Shown here piece by piece: positions 25,031 through 35,238 of a DNA stretch of 64,000 nucleotides (positions are counted from its first letter, which is position 1; every line of letters begins with the position of its first letter). The translations under genes and the position numbers were made by a program. The notes beneath the pieces are model-generated. The model was not told the origin of the DNA and made no database searches. It saw nothing but the letters and a program-made list of their open reading frames with translations. Origin of the DNA: Actinacidiphila glaucinigra (GTDB lineage Bacteria > Actinomycetota > Actinomycetes > Streptomycetales > Streptomycetaceae). The stretch is from the NCBI RefSeq assembly GCF_900188405.1, contig NZ_FZOF01000002.1:62001-126000 (forward strand), written 5' to 3'.

Positions 25031-25801
25031 GTGACCACCACCACCGCACACCCCACCGCCACGGCCACGGCCGCCCGTGCCGTCGATCTGAGCAAGGTCT
25101 ACGGAGACGGCGAGACCCGGGTCGTCGCGCTCGACGCGGTGTCGGTCGAGTTCCGCGCCGGCGAGTTCACCGCGATCATGGGGCCCTCGGGCTCGGGCAA
25201 GTCCACGCTGATGCACTGCATGGCGGGTCTGGACACGGTCTCGTCCGGCTCCGCGCGGATCGGGGACACCGAGCTGTCCGCGCTGAAGGACAAGCAGCTC
25301 ACCAAGCTCCGCCGGGACAAGATCGGCTTCGTCTTCCAGGCGTTCAACCTGCTGCCCACGCTCACCGCCGCGGAGAACATCACCCTCCCGATGGACATCG
25401 CCGGCCGCAAGGCGGACAAGCAGTGGCTGGACCGCGTCGTCGACACCGTCGGGCTGTCCGAACGGCTCTCGCACCGGCCGTCCCAGCTGTCCGGCGGTCA
25501 GCAGCAGCGCGTCGCCGTCGCCCGGGCGCTGGCGAGCAGGCCCGAGATCATCTTCGCCGACGAGCCGACCGGCAACCTCGACTCCCGTTCCGGCGCGGAG
25601 ATCCTCGGCTTCCTCCGCAACTCCGTCAAGGAGCTCGGCCAGACCGTCGTCATGGTCACCCACGACCCGGTCGCCGCCTCCTACGCGGACCGCGTGGTCT
25701 TCCTCGCCGACGGCCGGATCGTCGACGAACTGCACGGCCCGACCGCGGACACGGTGCTGGAGCGCATGAAGCGCTTCGACGCCAAGGGCCGCACCAGCTG
25801 A
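25031..25801 (+). CDS. ABC transporter ATP-binding protein (MacB/LolD type)
   Basis: The 256-residue ATPase has Walker A GPSGSGKST (residues ~49-57), the Q-loop in VFQAFNLLPTL, signature LSGGQQQRV, Walker B IIFADEPTGNLDS and the H-loop VMVTHDP. The type with FNLLPTLT and GNLDS pairs with FtsX-like permeases that use ATP to drive mechanotransmission or export rather than import. Start GTG 25031 has AGGAG nine bases before it. The permease follows after 45 bp, forming a two-gene operon. Confidence 0.93.
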   Translation: MTTTTAHPTATATAARAVDLSKVYGDGETRVVALDAVSVEFRAGEFTAIMGPSGSGKSTLMHCMAGLDTVSSGSARIGDTELSALKDKQLTKLRRDKIGFVFQAFNLLPTLTAAENITLPMDIAGRKADKQWLDRVVDTVGLSERLSHRPSQLSGGQQQRVAVARALASRPEIIFADEPTGNLDSRSGAEILGFLRNSVKELGQTVVMVTHDPVAASYADRVVFLADGRIVDELHGPTADTVLERMKRFDAKGRTS

Positions 25802-25846
25802 TCCACGCCGCCGACCACGAGCCACGACCGAGAGACAACCCCTGAC

Positions 25847-28348
25847 ATGTTCCGTACCGCCCTGCGCAACGTGCTCGCGCACAAGGCCCGGCTGATGATG
25901 ACCGTGCTCGCCGTGATGCTCGGCGTCTCCTTCGTCTCCGGCACCCTGGTGTTCACCGACACCATCGGCAGTGCCCTCCGCAAGGCTTCCGCCAGGAGCT
26001 ACTCCGACGTCGCGGTCGCCGTCACCTACGGGGACGTCGACCATCCGCTCCCGCAGCGGCTGGTGGACGAGATCGGCCGACTGCCCGGCGCCGAGTCCAC
26101 CACCGCGACCGTGAGCGGTTTCACCGCCATCGCCGACAAGGAGGGCCGGCTGGTCGGCGACGGCTGGTCCACCCGCGGCGGCAACTACACGGGGACGGGC
26201 CGCTATCCGATGCTGGAGGGCCGCGCCCCGCACGGCTCCTCCGAGGTCGCGCTGGACTCCAGGACCGCCGAGCGGACGGGCTACACCGTCGGCGACACCC
26301 TGCGGATGTCCATCGACGGCCCGGTGATGCGGCAGAAGGTCACCGGCGTCTTCAGCACGGACGACGGCAACGTCGCGGCGGGCGGCAGCCTGGTGCTCTT
26401 CGAGACCGCCACGGCCCAGAAGCTCTTCGGCAAGCCCGGCAGCTACGAGGAGATCGACGTCAAGGCGGCCCCCGGCACCGCCCAGGCCACGCTGAAGGCC
26501 GGGATCGAGAAGCTGCTCCCGCGCTACGCCAAGGACGCCTCCGCGACCACCGGCCAGAACCTCGCGGACGAGGAGGCGCGGCGGATCGCCTCGGACCTCA
26601 GCAGCTTCAACACCGCCCTGCTCAGCTTCGCCGGCATCGCGCTCTTCGTGGGCATCTTCATCATCGCCAACACCTTCACGATGCTGGTCGCACAGCGCAC
26701 CAAGGAACTCGCCCTGCTGCGGGCGGTGGGCGCCAGCCGCCGGCAGGTGACCCGGTCGGTGCTGGTCGAGGCCCTCGTCGTGGGTGTGGTGGCCGGTGCC
26801 ACCGGCTTCCTGCTGGGCATCGGCATCGCGGCCGTGATGCGGGCGGTGCTCGCCTCGGCCGGCGCACTCCTGCCCGACGGCGCCCTGGCCGTGCAGCCCG
26901 GCACGGCGGGGGCGGCGCTCGCGGTCGGTGTGGGCGTCACCGTGCTCGCCGCCTGGCTGCCGGCCCGCCGGGCGGCGAAGATCCCGCCGGTCGCGGCGAT
27001 GAGCAGCGTGCACGCGCCGGCCACCGTCAAGGGCCTGCTCCTGCGCAACACGCTCGGCGCACTGCTGTCGGCGGCCGGTGCCGTCCTGGTGGTGGCCGGC
27101 TCGGGGATGAAGGACAACGGCAACATGGTCCTGGGCGGCGGCGCCGGGCTGCTGCTCATCGGCGTCTTCGTCCTCACCCCGCTGCTGTCCCGGCCGGTGG
27201 TCGCCGCGGCCGCGCCGCTGCTGCGGCCCTTCGGGGTCACGGGCAACCTCGCCCGGCAGAACTCCGTGCGCAACCCGCGGCGCACCGCCGCCACCGCCTC
27301 CGCGCTGATGATCGGCCTCACCCTGATCACCGCCCTGACGGTGGTGGCCATCTCGGTGAAGACGACGGTGGACGAACTGGCGGCCGCCCATCTGAAGGCC
27401 GACTACCAGATCACCATGGCCACCGGGCAGAACCTCTCCCCCGAGGTGGCCGAGAAGGTCGCCGGCGCCGACGGCGTCAGCGACTCCAGCGCGGTGCGCG
27501 ACGCGCACACCGAGCTGGACGGCGAGGACGAGTGGGTCACCGGCGTCGACGCGCCGCAGATCGGCCGGCTGCTCGCGCTGGACTTCAGCCACGGCTCCCT
27601 GGCCGCGGTGCACGGCGAATCCATGGTCGTGGACTCCGACACCGCCGAGCGGCGCGGCTGGCACGCCGGGCAGAGCCTGCCGGTGCGCTACGACGACGGA
27701 ACCAAGGGGCGGTTGACGATCGGCGGCGTCTTCGAGGGCGGCGACCTCATCAACGGCGTGATCATGGACAACGCCACGGTGACCCCGCACACCCCGAAGG
27801 CCGGGGACATGCGCATCCTGGTGAAGACGGCCGGTGGCGCCTCCGAGGCCCACCAGGACTCGCTGGTGAAGGCGCTCGGTGAGAACCCGGTGATCAAGAT
27901 CCAGGACAAGGCGGCCATCTCCCGCGAACTCAGCTCCACCATCGACCTGATGCTGAACATCCTCTACGGGCTGCTCGCGATGGCCGTGCTGGTCGCGGTG
28001 CTGGGCGTGATCAACACGCTGGCGATGTCGGTCTTCGAGCGCAAGCACGAGATCGGCATGCTGCGGGCGATCGGCCTGGACCGCGCCGCGGTCAAGCGGA
28101 TGATCCGGCTGGAGTCCCTGGTGATCTCGTTCTTCGGCGCGGTGCTCGGCCTGGGCCTCGGGGTCTTCCTCGCCTGGGCCGTCGGCGGGCTGATCAGGCC
28201 CGACCTGCCGAGCTACGCGATGGTGCTGCCCTGGGACCGGATCGGGGTGTTCCTGGCGATCGCCGCCCTGGTGGGCGTCCTGGCCGCGCTGTGGCCGGCC
28301 CGGCGGGCCGCCCGGCTGAACGTGCTGGAGGCCATCAAGGCCGAGTAG
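25847..28348 (+). CDS. ABC transporter permease, two FtsX domains
   Basis: The 833-residue membrane protein has an N-terminal transmembrane helix (LMMTVLAVMLGVSFVSGTLVF), a large extracytoplasmic domain, and then the first FtsX triple helix (LLSFAGIALFVGIFIIANTFTMLVAQRTKELALLRAVGASRRQV). A second, complete repeat ends with LMLNILYGLLAMAVLVAVLGVINTLAMSVFERKHEIGMLRAIG and the terminal helix. The two-domain single-chain permease is characteristic of Streptomyces MacB-like exporters of unknown substrate, often peptides or lipids, or sensing antibiotics at the envelope. It forms an operon with the upstream ATPase and ends at a bidirectional terminator. Confidence 0.92.
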   Translation: MFRTALRNVLAHKARLMMTVLAVMLGVSFVSGTLVFTDTIGSALRKASARSYSDVAVAVTYGDVDHPLPQRLVDEIGRLPGAESTTATVSGFTAIADKEGRLVGDGWSTRGGNYTGTGRYPMLEGRAPHGSSEVALDSRTAERTGYTVGDTLRMSIDGPVMRQKVTGVFSTDDGNVAAGGSLVLFETATAQKLFGKPGSYEEIDVKAAPGTAQATLKAGIEKLLPRYAKDASATTGQNLADEEARRIASDLSSFNTALLSFAGIALFVGIFIIANTFTMLVAQRTKELALLRAVGASRRQVTRSVLVEALVVGVVAGATGFLLGIGIAAVMRAVLASAGALLPDGALAVQPGTAGAALAVGVGVTVLAAWLPARRAAKIPPVAAMSSVHAPATVKGLLLRNTLGALLSAAGAVLVVAGSGMKDNGNMVLGGGAGLLLIGVFVLTPLLSRPVVAAAAPLLRPFGVTGNLARQNSVRNPRRTAATASALMIGLTLITALTVVAISVKTTVDELAAAHLKADYQITMATGQNLSPEVAEKVAGADGVSDSSAVRDAHTELDGEDEWVTGVDAPQIGRLLALDFSHGSLAAVHGESMVVDSDTAERRGWHAGQSLPVRYDDGTKGRLTIGGVFEGGDLINGVIMDNATVTPHTPKAGDMRILVKTAGGASEAHQDSLVKALGENPVIKIQDKAAISRELSSTIDLMLNILYGLLAMAVLVAVLGVINTLAMSVFERKHEIGMLRAIGLDRAAVKRMIRLESLVISFFGAVLGLGLGVFLAWAVGGLIRPDLPSYAMVLPWDRIGVFLAIAALVGVLAALWPARRAARLNVLEAIKAE

Positions 28349-28369
28349 CGGGACGACGGGAAGCGCCCT

Positions 28370-28400
28370 CGGGGCGGGGGTCTTGGCGGCCCCCGCCCCG
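28370..28400. terminator. Bidirectional terminator, ABC permease / cfa
   Basis: CGGGGCGGGGG pairs with CCCCCGCCCCG around a 9-base loop, between convergent stops at 28348 and 28408. Confidence 0.8.
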
Positions 28401-28407
28401 CGGTGCG

Positions 28408-29733
28408 TCAGGCCTGCCGGCCCGGGCCCAGCCAGTCGGCCCGGGTACGGGGCATCCCGGAACCGCCGTCCTTGTCCGGGCGGACGGCGAGGACCTGGTT
28501 GACGCCGATGCGGTTCTGCTCGAAGGAGAGCGCGGAGGCCGCCATGTAGAGCCGCCAGACGCGGGCGCGGCCGGCGCCGGCGAGGCGGACGGCCTCCGGC
28601 CAGTGGGCCTCCAGGTTGGCCACCCACTGCCGCAGGGTCAGGGCGTAGTGCTCGCGGATCGCCTCCACGTCCCGCACCTCCAGCCCGGCCTCCTCCAGCC
28701 GGGAGACGGTGGAGCCGACCGGGGCCAGCTCGCCGTCGGGGAAGACGTACCGGTCGATGAACTCGTCGACGTGGTAGGCCTCCTCGTCCGCCCAGGGGCG
28801 GCGGCCGATCTGGTGGTTGAGCAGCCGCCCGCCGGGCCGCAGGAGCCCGTAGAGCACCCCGGCGTACTGCCGGTAGCGCTCGCGGCCCACGTGCTCGGCC
28901 ATGCCGATCGAGGAGATGGCGTCGTACGGCCCGTCGTCGACCGCCCGGTAGTCCTGCACGCGGATCTCGATCCGGTCGGCGAGGCCGGCGTCGGCGACCC
29001 GCTTGCGCGCGTGGGAGGCCTGCTCGGTGGAGAGCGTGACGCCGGTGGCGCGGACGCCGTAGTGCTCGGCGGCGTGCAGCACCATGGAGCCCCAGCCGCA
29101 GCCGACGTCCAGCAGCCTCTGCCCGGGCCGCAGTTCCAGCTTGCGGCAGATGAGGTCCAGCTTGGCCCGCTGGGCGTCCTCCAGGGTCGCGTCCGGCCCC
29201 TCCCAGTAGGCGCAGGAGTAGACCATGGACGGGCCGAGCACCAGCTCGTAGAAGTCGTTGCCGACGTTGTAGTGGTGGCTGATCGCCTGCCGGTCGCGGA
29301 TCGGGCTGTGCAGCACGCCGGAGCGTCTGCGGACCTCCTCCGGCGGCGGGGGCGGCGGCAGTCCGGGACCGGCGAGGGCGAGCGCCTCGCGGGCCAGCCG
29401 GTAGGTCTCGGGGTCCCGCGCGATGCCGAGCAGACGGCGCGGTGAGGCCCCGCCCTCCTCGGCGGGGCGGTCCCAGACCAGCCCGGAGAGCCGGTCCAGC
29501 GCCTCGTACAGGTCGCCGTCGACGTCGAGTTCACCGGCCACCCAGGCGCGGACCAGGCCGAGTTCGCCGGGCTTCCACAGCAGCCGGCGCAGCGCCCTGC
29601 GGTGCCGTACGACCAGGGTCGGGGCGTCGGGCGGTCCGGTCTCGCTGCCGTCCCACGCGCGGATGCGCAACGGGACGGGGACGCCGAGCGCCTGCTCGGC
29701 GAGGGCGGTCAGTCGTCCGGCCGCATCGGCCAT
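28408..29733 (-). CDS. cfa: Cyclopropane-fatty-acyl-phospholipid synthase
   Basis: This SAM-dependent enzyme adds a methylene bridge to double bonds of membrane lipid acyl chains. The 441 residues include the N-terminal lipid-binding part (LVVRHRRALRRLLWKPGELGLVRAWVAGELDVDGDL), the methyltransferase motif I LLDVGCGWGSMVLHAAEHYG near residue 207, VGNDFYELVLGPSMVYSCAYW, EHVGRERY and the tail LTLRQWVANLEAHW. It lies downstream of ndh on the same strand. ATG 29733 is preceded by GGAGGTACGC. Confidence 0.92.
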   Translation of the reverse strand: MADAAGRLTALAEQALGVPVPLRIRAWDGSETGPPDAPTLVVRHRRALRRLLWKPGELGLVRAWVAGELDVDGDLYEALDRLSGLVWDRPAEEGGASPRRLLGIARDPETYRLAREALALAGPGLPPPPPPEEVRRRSGVLHSPIRDRQAISHHYNVGNDFYELVLGPSMVYSCAYWEGPDATLEDAQRAKLDLICRKLELRPGQRLLDVGCGWGSMVLHAAEHYGVRATGVTLSTEQASHARKRVADAGLADRIEIRVQDYRAVDDGPYDAISSIGMAEHVGRERYRQYAGVLYGLLRPGGRLLNHQIGRRPWADEEAYHVDEFIDRYVFPDGELAPVGSTVSRLEEAGLEVRDVEAIREHYALTLRQWVANLEAHWPEAVRLAGAGRARVWRLYMAASALSFEQNRIGVNQVLAVRPDKDGGSGMPRTRADWLGPGRQA

Positions 29734-29875
29734 GGCGCGTACCTCCGTGCCTCCATGAAGACGGGTCCACTGGGCTGGGAAACGGATGCGGGATACACCG
29801 ACATTCCCGCACTACCGCTTCTTTACCTCTACCCATCTCATGTCCTGTGCCCCGGGGCCAGGGACACGGGCACGA

Positions 29876-29913
29876 CGAAGGGCGCCCGCCCCACGGATGG
29901 CGGACGCCCTTCG
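29876..29913. terminator. ndh terminator
   Basis: CGAAGGGCG and CGCCCTTCG form a perfect 9-bp stem, extended inward by CGCC/GGCG, 17 bp past the ndh stop on the minus strand. Confidence 0.75.
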
Positions 29914-29930
29914 GCCGTACTGCTACCTGA

Positions 29931-31298
29931 TCAGGCCTTGGCCTTGACGGCCTCGGCGGTGGCCGCCGCGGCCGGAACCGGCTTGGCGGCCTCGTAGAAC
30001 TCCTCGCGGGGGTTCTCGATGGCGCCGAGCGAGACGACCTCGCGCTTGAGGAAGACCGCCAGCGTCCAGTCCGCGAGGACGCGGATCTTGCGGTTGAAGG
30101 TCGGGACCGCCATGCCGTGGTAGCCACGGTGCATGTACCAGGCCAGGCGGCCCTTGAACTTCAGCTTCATCTTGCCGAAGCGGACCAGGGCGACGCCCTT
30201 GTGCAGGCCGAGGCCGGCGACGGCACCCTTGTTGGCGTGCTTGTACGGCTTCTGCGGGAAGCCGCGCATGCCCGACACCACGTTGTCGCCGAGCACCTTG
30301 GCCTGGCGCAGCGCGTGCTGGGCGTTCGGCGGGCACCAGGCGCCGGGGCCGGAGGCCAGGTCGGGGACCTGGGCGTTGTCGCCGGCGGACCAGATGTAGT
30401 CCGTGCCCTGGACCTGGAGCGTCGCGGCGGTGTCCACGTGGCCGCGCGGGCCGAGCGGGAGGCCGTACTTGGCGAGCGCCGGGTTGGGCTTGACGCCCGC
30501 GGTCCACACGATCGTGGAGGCGTCGACCTCCAGGCCGTTGGCGAGTACCACGTGCTTGTCGACGCAGGAGGTCATGGAGGTGCTGAGGTAGACCTCGATG
30601 CCGCGCTCGCGCAGGTGCTCCAGACCCCAGGTGCCCAGCTCGGGACCGACCTCGGGGAGGATCTTGTCGGCGGCGTCGACGAGGATGAAGCGCATGTCCT
30701 CGCGCTTGACGTTGTTGTAGTACTTGGCCGCGTCGCGGGCCATGTCCTCGACCTCGCCGATCGTCTCGGCGCCGGCGAAGCCGCCGCCGACGAAGACGAA
30801 GGTGAGCGCCTTGCGGCGGACGTCCTCGTCGGTGGTGGAGTCGGCCTTGTCGAGCTGCTCCAGCACGTGGTTGCGCAGGCCGATGGCCTCCTCGACACCC
30901 TTCATGCCGATGCCGTGCTCCGCGAGACCCGGAATCGGGAAGGTGCGGGAGACGGCGCCGAGCGCGATCACCAGGTAGTCGAAGGGCAGTTCGTAGGTCT
31001 CGCCCACCAGCGGCTCGACGACCGCGACCTTGCGGTCCTGGTCGATGGTGGTGACCCGGCCGGTGAGGACCTCCGCCTTGGGGAGCACGCGGCGCAGCGG
31101 CACCACGACGTGGCGGGGGGAGATGCTGCCGGCGGCGGCTTCCGGCAGGAAAGGCTGGTACGTCATGTACGAGCGCGGGTCGACGACGGTGACCGTCGCT
31201 TCCGCGTAACGCATCTTCTTGAGGATGCGCCGCGCCGCGTACAGGCCGACGTACCCTCCGCCTACTACGAGGATCCTGGGACGCTCCGTGGTGCTCAT
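29931..31298 (-). CDS. ndh: Type II NADH dehydrogenase (NDH-2)
   Basis: This single-subunit, non-proton-pumping flavoenzyme oxidises NADH and reduces menaquinone at the inner membrane face. FAD motif RILVVGGGYVGLYAARRIL and NAD motif FVFVGGGFAGAETIGE are visible, with YIWSAGDNAQVPD as second FAD contact and a C-terminal amphipathic region (WTLAVFLKREVVSLGAI) expected to hold it at the membrane. 455 residues from ATG 31298; a seven-codon upstream ATG is less likely. Two sites resembling Rex operators lie upstream, matching the known NADH/NAD+-controlled regulation of ndh in S. coelicolor. Confidence 0.94.
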   Translation of the reverse strand: MSTTERPRILVVGGGYVGLYAARRILKKMRYAEATVTVVDPRSYMTYQPFLPEAAAGSISPRHVVVPLRRVLPKAEVLTGRVTTIDQDRKVAVVEPLVGETYELPFDYLVIALGAVSRTFPIPGLAEHGIGMKGVEEAIGLRNHVLEQLDKADSTTDEDVRRKALTFVFVGGGFAGAETIGEVEDMARDAAKYYNNVKREDMRFILVDAADKILPEVGPELGTWGLEHLRERGIEVYLSTSMTSCVDKHVVLANGLEVDASTIVWTAGVKPNPALAKYGLPLGPRGHVDTAATLQVQGTDYIWSAGDNAQVPDLASGPGAWCPPNAQHALRQAKVLGDNVVSGMRGFPQKPYKHANKGAVAGLGLHKGVALVRFGKMKLKFKGRLAWYMHRGYHGMAVPTFNRKIRVLADWTLAVFLKREVVSLGAIENPREEFYEAAKPVPAAAATAEAVKAKA

Positions 31299-31331
31299 GC
31301 TTCGAGTATTCACCACGCCCGAGGGGGTACC

Positions 31332-31349
31332 TCGTGAGCCCCTTCACAA
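31332..31349. promoter_or_regulatory. Putative Rex operator of ndh (proximal)
   Basis: TCGTGAGCCCCTTCACAA matches the Rex operator pattern TTGTGAA-N4-TTCACAA at 12 of 14 defined positions and lies 34 bp before the ndh start. The S. coelicolor ndh gene is, to my knowledge, a Rex target, so a redox-sensitive repressor site is the likely meaning. Confidence 0.7.
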
Positions 31350-31582
31350 GGTTTGCGGTGCCCTCTGCTACACTGCGCCGCTTCGTGATCAGGGCCACAG
31401 CACCCGGCGGGAACCCGCGGCGCCCTGCGGGCGTTGAGCGCCCCCTCCGACCAGCGGCGATCGGCATCCGGGGGTACCCCGCCACCTCCCCGCAACACAG
31501 CCGAAACACCGGTGCACCAAGGGCTTTGGGGGGTCCGGTGTGCCCCGGCCCCGGGAAGTTGGGCCGTCCGGCGGGAACTTTC

Positions 31583-31600
31583 ATGTGAAGAAATTCACGA
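31583..31600. promoter_or_regulatory. Second Rex-like operator (distal)
   Basis: ATGTGAAGAAATTCACGA has the core TGTGAA-N4-TTCAC of Rex sites in an AT-rich pocket 285 bp upstream of ndh and immediately next to the ppx terminator. Symmetry is better than the proximal site. Confidence 0.5.
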
Positions 31601-31604
31601 ACTT

Positions 31605-31635
31605 TTCGGGGCGGGCGTGTCACGCCCGCCCCGAA
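31605..31635. terminator. Terminator of the divIC-DUF501-ppx operon
   Basis: A near-perfect GC palindrome, TTCGGGGCGGGCGTG with its complement, 38 bp downstream of the ppx stop on the minus strand. Confidence 0.85.
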
Positions 31636-31673
31636 GGCCCGCTCAGATGGAAAAGGCCCTGCTCAGGCGATGC

Positions 31674-32615
31674 TCAGGCAATGCTCCAGGCGATCCCGTC
31701 GAGGATGTCGTGCTCCGAGACCACGACCTCCCGGGCGCCCGTACGCTCCATGATCCGCAGCAGCACCAGGGCCCCGGCGCCGATCACGTCGACCCGTCCC
31801 GGGTGCATCACCGGGATCGCGGCGCGCTCGGCGTGGGTGGCGGCCAGCAGGCGGGCGCTGATCTCGCGCACCGTCGCGACCGGGATGCGGGAGTGGTGGA
31901 TGGCGGCCCAGTCGTACTCGGGCAGGTCCAGCGCGATCGCGGCGACCGTGGTGACGGAACCGGCCAGCCCGACGAGGGTGCGGGCCTCGCGCAGCGGGAC
32001 GGTCTGCTCCGCGAGGTCGAGGGCGGCGTCGATGTCCCGCGTCATGGCGGCGATCTGACGGGCGGTCGGCGGGTCGGTGACCACGCCGTCGTGGACCAGG
32101 TGCCGCTCGGTCATCCGCACGCAGCCGACGTCGACCGAACGCGCGGCCCTGACGCGGTCGTCCCCGACGACGAACTCCGTGGAGCCGCCGCCGATGTCCA
32201 CGACCAGGAAGGGGCGTTCGAGGTCCGTCCGCCCGGTCAGCTCCTTGGTGGCCCCGGTGAAGGAGAACTCCGCCTCCTGGTCGCCGGTGATCACCTCGGG
32301 CTCGACGCCGAGGATGTCCACCACCCCGCGCACGAAGTCGTCGCGGTTGGCGGCGTCGCGGGAGGCGGAGGTCGCCACGAACCGGACCTCGCGCGCGCCC
32401 AGCTCCCCGATCACGCCCGCGTACTCACGGCAGGCCGCGAAGGTGCGCTCCAGGGCCTCGGGGGCGAGCCGGCCGGTACGGTCCACGTCCTGTCCGAGCC
32501 GGACGATGGTCATCCGGCGGTCCAGGTCCTTGATCTCGCCGGTCGCGGGGTCCGCGTCCGCGACGAGCAGGCGGATGGAGTTGGTGCCGCAGTCGACGGC
32601 GGCGACCCGGGTCAC
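31674..32615 (-). CDS. ppx: Exopolyphosphatase / guanosine pentaphosphate phosphohydrolase (Ppx/GppA)
   Basis: This ASKHA-fold enzyme removes terminal phosphate from polyphosphate or pppGpp. The 313 residues show AAVDCGTNSIRLLVAD (phosphate 1), VRFVATSASRDAANRDDF, FLVVDIGGGSTEFVVGD (phosphate 2) and GLAGSVTTVAAI. It starts at GTG 32615, overlapping the stop of the DUF501 gene by four bases (GTGA), so it is translationally coupled. The divIC-DUF501-ppx arrangement next to eno is conserved in Actinobacteria. Confidence 0.9.
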   Translation of the reverse strand: MTRVAAVDCGTNSIRLLVADADPATGEIKDLDRRMTIVRLGQDVDRTGRLAPEALERTFAACREYAGVIGELGAREVRFVATSASRDAANRDDFVRGVVDILGVEPEVITGDQEAEFSFTGATKELTGRTDLERPFLVVDIGGGSTEFVVGDDRVRAARSVDVGCVRMTERHLVHDGVVTDPPTARQIAAMTRDIDAALDLAEQTVPLREARTLVGLAGSVTTVAAIALDLPEYDWAAIHHSRIPVATVREISARLLAATHAERAAIPVMHPGRVDVIGAGALVLLRIMERTGAREVVVSEHDILDGIAWSIA

Positions 32616-33157
32616 TCGCCGTCCTCCTGCTGCCCGGCACCGCCGCAGGGGCTCACGCACGGGCCCTTGCGCCACCACTCGGGCAGCATCGCGATCGTCT
32701 CGTCGCCCAGCGGGTTCACCCCGGGCCCGGCCGCGAGGGAGTGGCCGACCAGGACGTGCAGGCACTTGACCCGGTCCGGCATGCCGCCGGCGCTGGGGAA
32801 GCCCTCCAGGACCTCGATGGCGTCCCGGCGGGCGATGTAGTCCTCGTGCGCGGCGCGGTAGGCGGCGGCCAGTTCCTCGTCCTCGGCGAGTCGGGCCGTC
32901 ATCTCCTTCATGACGCCCTCGGCCTCGAGGGTGCCGATCGCCGAGGCGGCGCGCGGGCAGGTCAGGTAGTACAGCGTCGGGAACGGAGTCCCATCCTCCA
33001 GGCGCGGCGCCGTCTCCACCACGTCGGGGTTGCCGCAGGGGCAGCGGTGCGCGATGGCCCGCAGGCCGCGCGGCGGTCGGCCGAGCTGCTCCTTGAAGGC
33101 GGCGATGTCCGCCTCGGTGGGCGGGGCGTGCTCGGTCTGCGGCGGGGGCTTTTCCAT
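32612..33157 (-). CDS. DUF501 family protein
   Basis: The 181-residue protein has the typical opening TEADIAAFKEQLGRPPRGLRAIAHRCPCGNPDVVETAPRLEDGTPFPTLYYLTCPRA and later GMPDRVKCLHVLVGHSLAAGPGVNPLGDE. Conserved cysteines (HRCPCGNP, LTCPR, VKCLH) look like a metal or structural set. Its function is unknown, but its fixed place between divIC and ppx in Actinobacteria points to a housekeeping role. ATG 33157; its stop overlaps the ppx start. Confidence 0.88.
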   Translation of the reverse strand: MEKPPPQTEHAPPTEADIAAFKEQLGRPPRGLRAIAHRCPCGNPDVVETAPRLEDGTPFPTLYYLTCPRAASAIGTLEAEGVMKEMTARLAEDEELAAAYRAAHEDYIARRDAIEVLEGFPSAGGMPDRVKCLHVLVGHSLAAGPGVNPLGDETIAMLPEWWRKGPCVSPCGGAGQQEDGE

Positions 33158-33186
33158 GCCTGGGCGTGTCTCTTTCGGGGCTGGCG

Positions 33187-33687
33187 TCAACGGTGTGCTG
33201 CTGCGGCGGCGTCCGCGTGGTCGACGCCGTCCCACAGGTTGGCGTACCAGGGGCGGCGGGCGGCGCTGTCGCTGTGGCGGGCGCCGGAGTCCTCGGGGGC
33301 CGCGGCCCCGCTGGGCTCCACCACCGTATACGCCGTCTCGCCCGGCAGTACGTAGTGCAGCCGGGCCCGGGCCTGCGCCTTGACGTACTCCGGGTCCTGC
33401 CAGCGGGCCTTCTCCTCGCGCAGCTCGTCCACCCGCTTGCGCGCCTGCTCGGCCTGCTTGCGCTGGTCGGCGATCTGCGAGCGCTGCGCGACGTACTGGC
33501 GCATGGGGTAGGCCAGGGCCACGACCAGGGCGCAGACGACCAGCGCCAGCAGCGCGGCCCGGCCGGTCAGCCGGTTGCGGCCGCGGGGCAGCGAGGGCCG
33601 AGGGCGGCCGGCCGCGCGGTAGACGCGGGCCTGCGCCTGTGCCCCGAGGGCACGGATGCGCGTCGCGGTGGAGAAGCGATCCGGCAC
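33187..33687 (-). CDS. divIC: Septum formation initiator, FtsB/DivIC family
   Basis: The 166-residue bitopic division protein has a basic cytosolic N terminus, one transmembrane helix (LTGRAALLALVVCALVVALAYPM, residues ~41-63) and an extracytoplasmic coiled coil (RQYVAQRSQIADQRKQAEQARKRVDELREEKARW). A conserved end YVKAQARARLHYVLPGETAYTVVEP follows. It joins FtsL/FtsQ-type proteins at the septum. Start GTG 33687 has GGAGG five bases upstream. It is followed by DUF501 after 29 bp. Confidence 0.92.
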   Translation of the reverse strand: MPDRFSTATRIRALGAQAQARVYRAAGRPRPSLPRGRNRLTGRAALLALVVCALVVALAYPMRQYVAQRSQIADQRKQAEQARKRVDELREEKARWQDPEYVKAQARARLHYVLPGETAYTVVEPSGAAAPEDSGARHSDSAARRPWYANLWDGVDHADAAAAAHR

Positions 33688-33730
33688 GTGCACCTCCGGT
33701 GGGGGTTCGGGTGGCCCTTGCCTGCGCACG

Positions 33731-33762
33731 GTGCCGCCCGCCGCGGGCGCGGCGGGCGGCAC
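33731..33762. terminator. eno terminator
   Basis: A perfect 14-bp stem, GTGCCGCCCGCCGC / GCGGCGGGCGGCAC, with a GGGC loop lies 13 bp past the eno stop. Confidence 0.88.
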
Positions 33763-33775
33763 CGGACGGCCGGTC

Positions 33776-35182
<1,407 letters not shown>

Positions 35183-35238
35183 TCAGCCCTCGTCCGCCGG
35201 GCGCGGGTGGACACCCGGCCCGGCGGCGCGCGGGCGGC

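Larger units (their letters stand above)
31299..31673. other. Intergenic region upstream of ndh, holding two Rex-type sites
   Basis: 375 bases without a gene separate ndh from the ppx terminator. The ndh-proximal end carries the site 31332-31349; the ppx-proximal end is a distinctly AT-rich pocket (31575-31605) containing the second site. The GC-rich middle (31400-31560) has no coding signal, but contains short inverted GGCGCC- and GGGGTACCCC-like elements. Confidence 0.6.

Noticed and set aside
24632-28627. Very long open frame (over 1300 codons) on the minus strand opposite the ABC exporter
   Set aside because: It is the antisense shadow of the well-supported exporter genes and bldA; high-GC third positions keep such frames open by chance.
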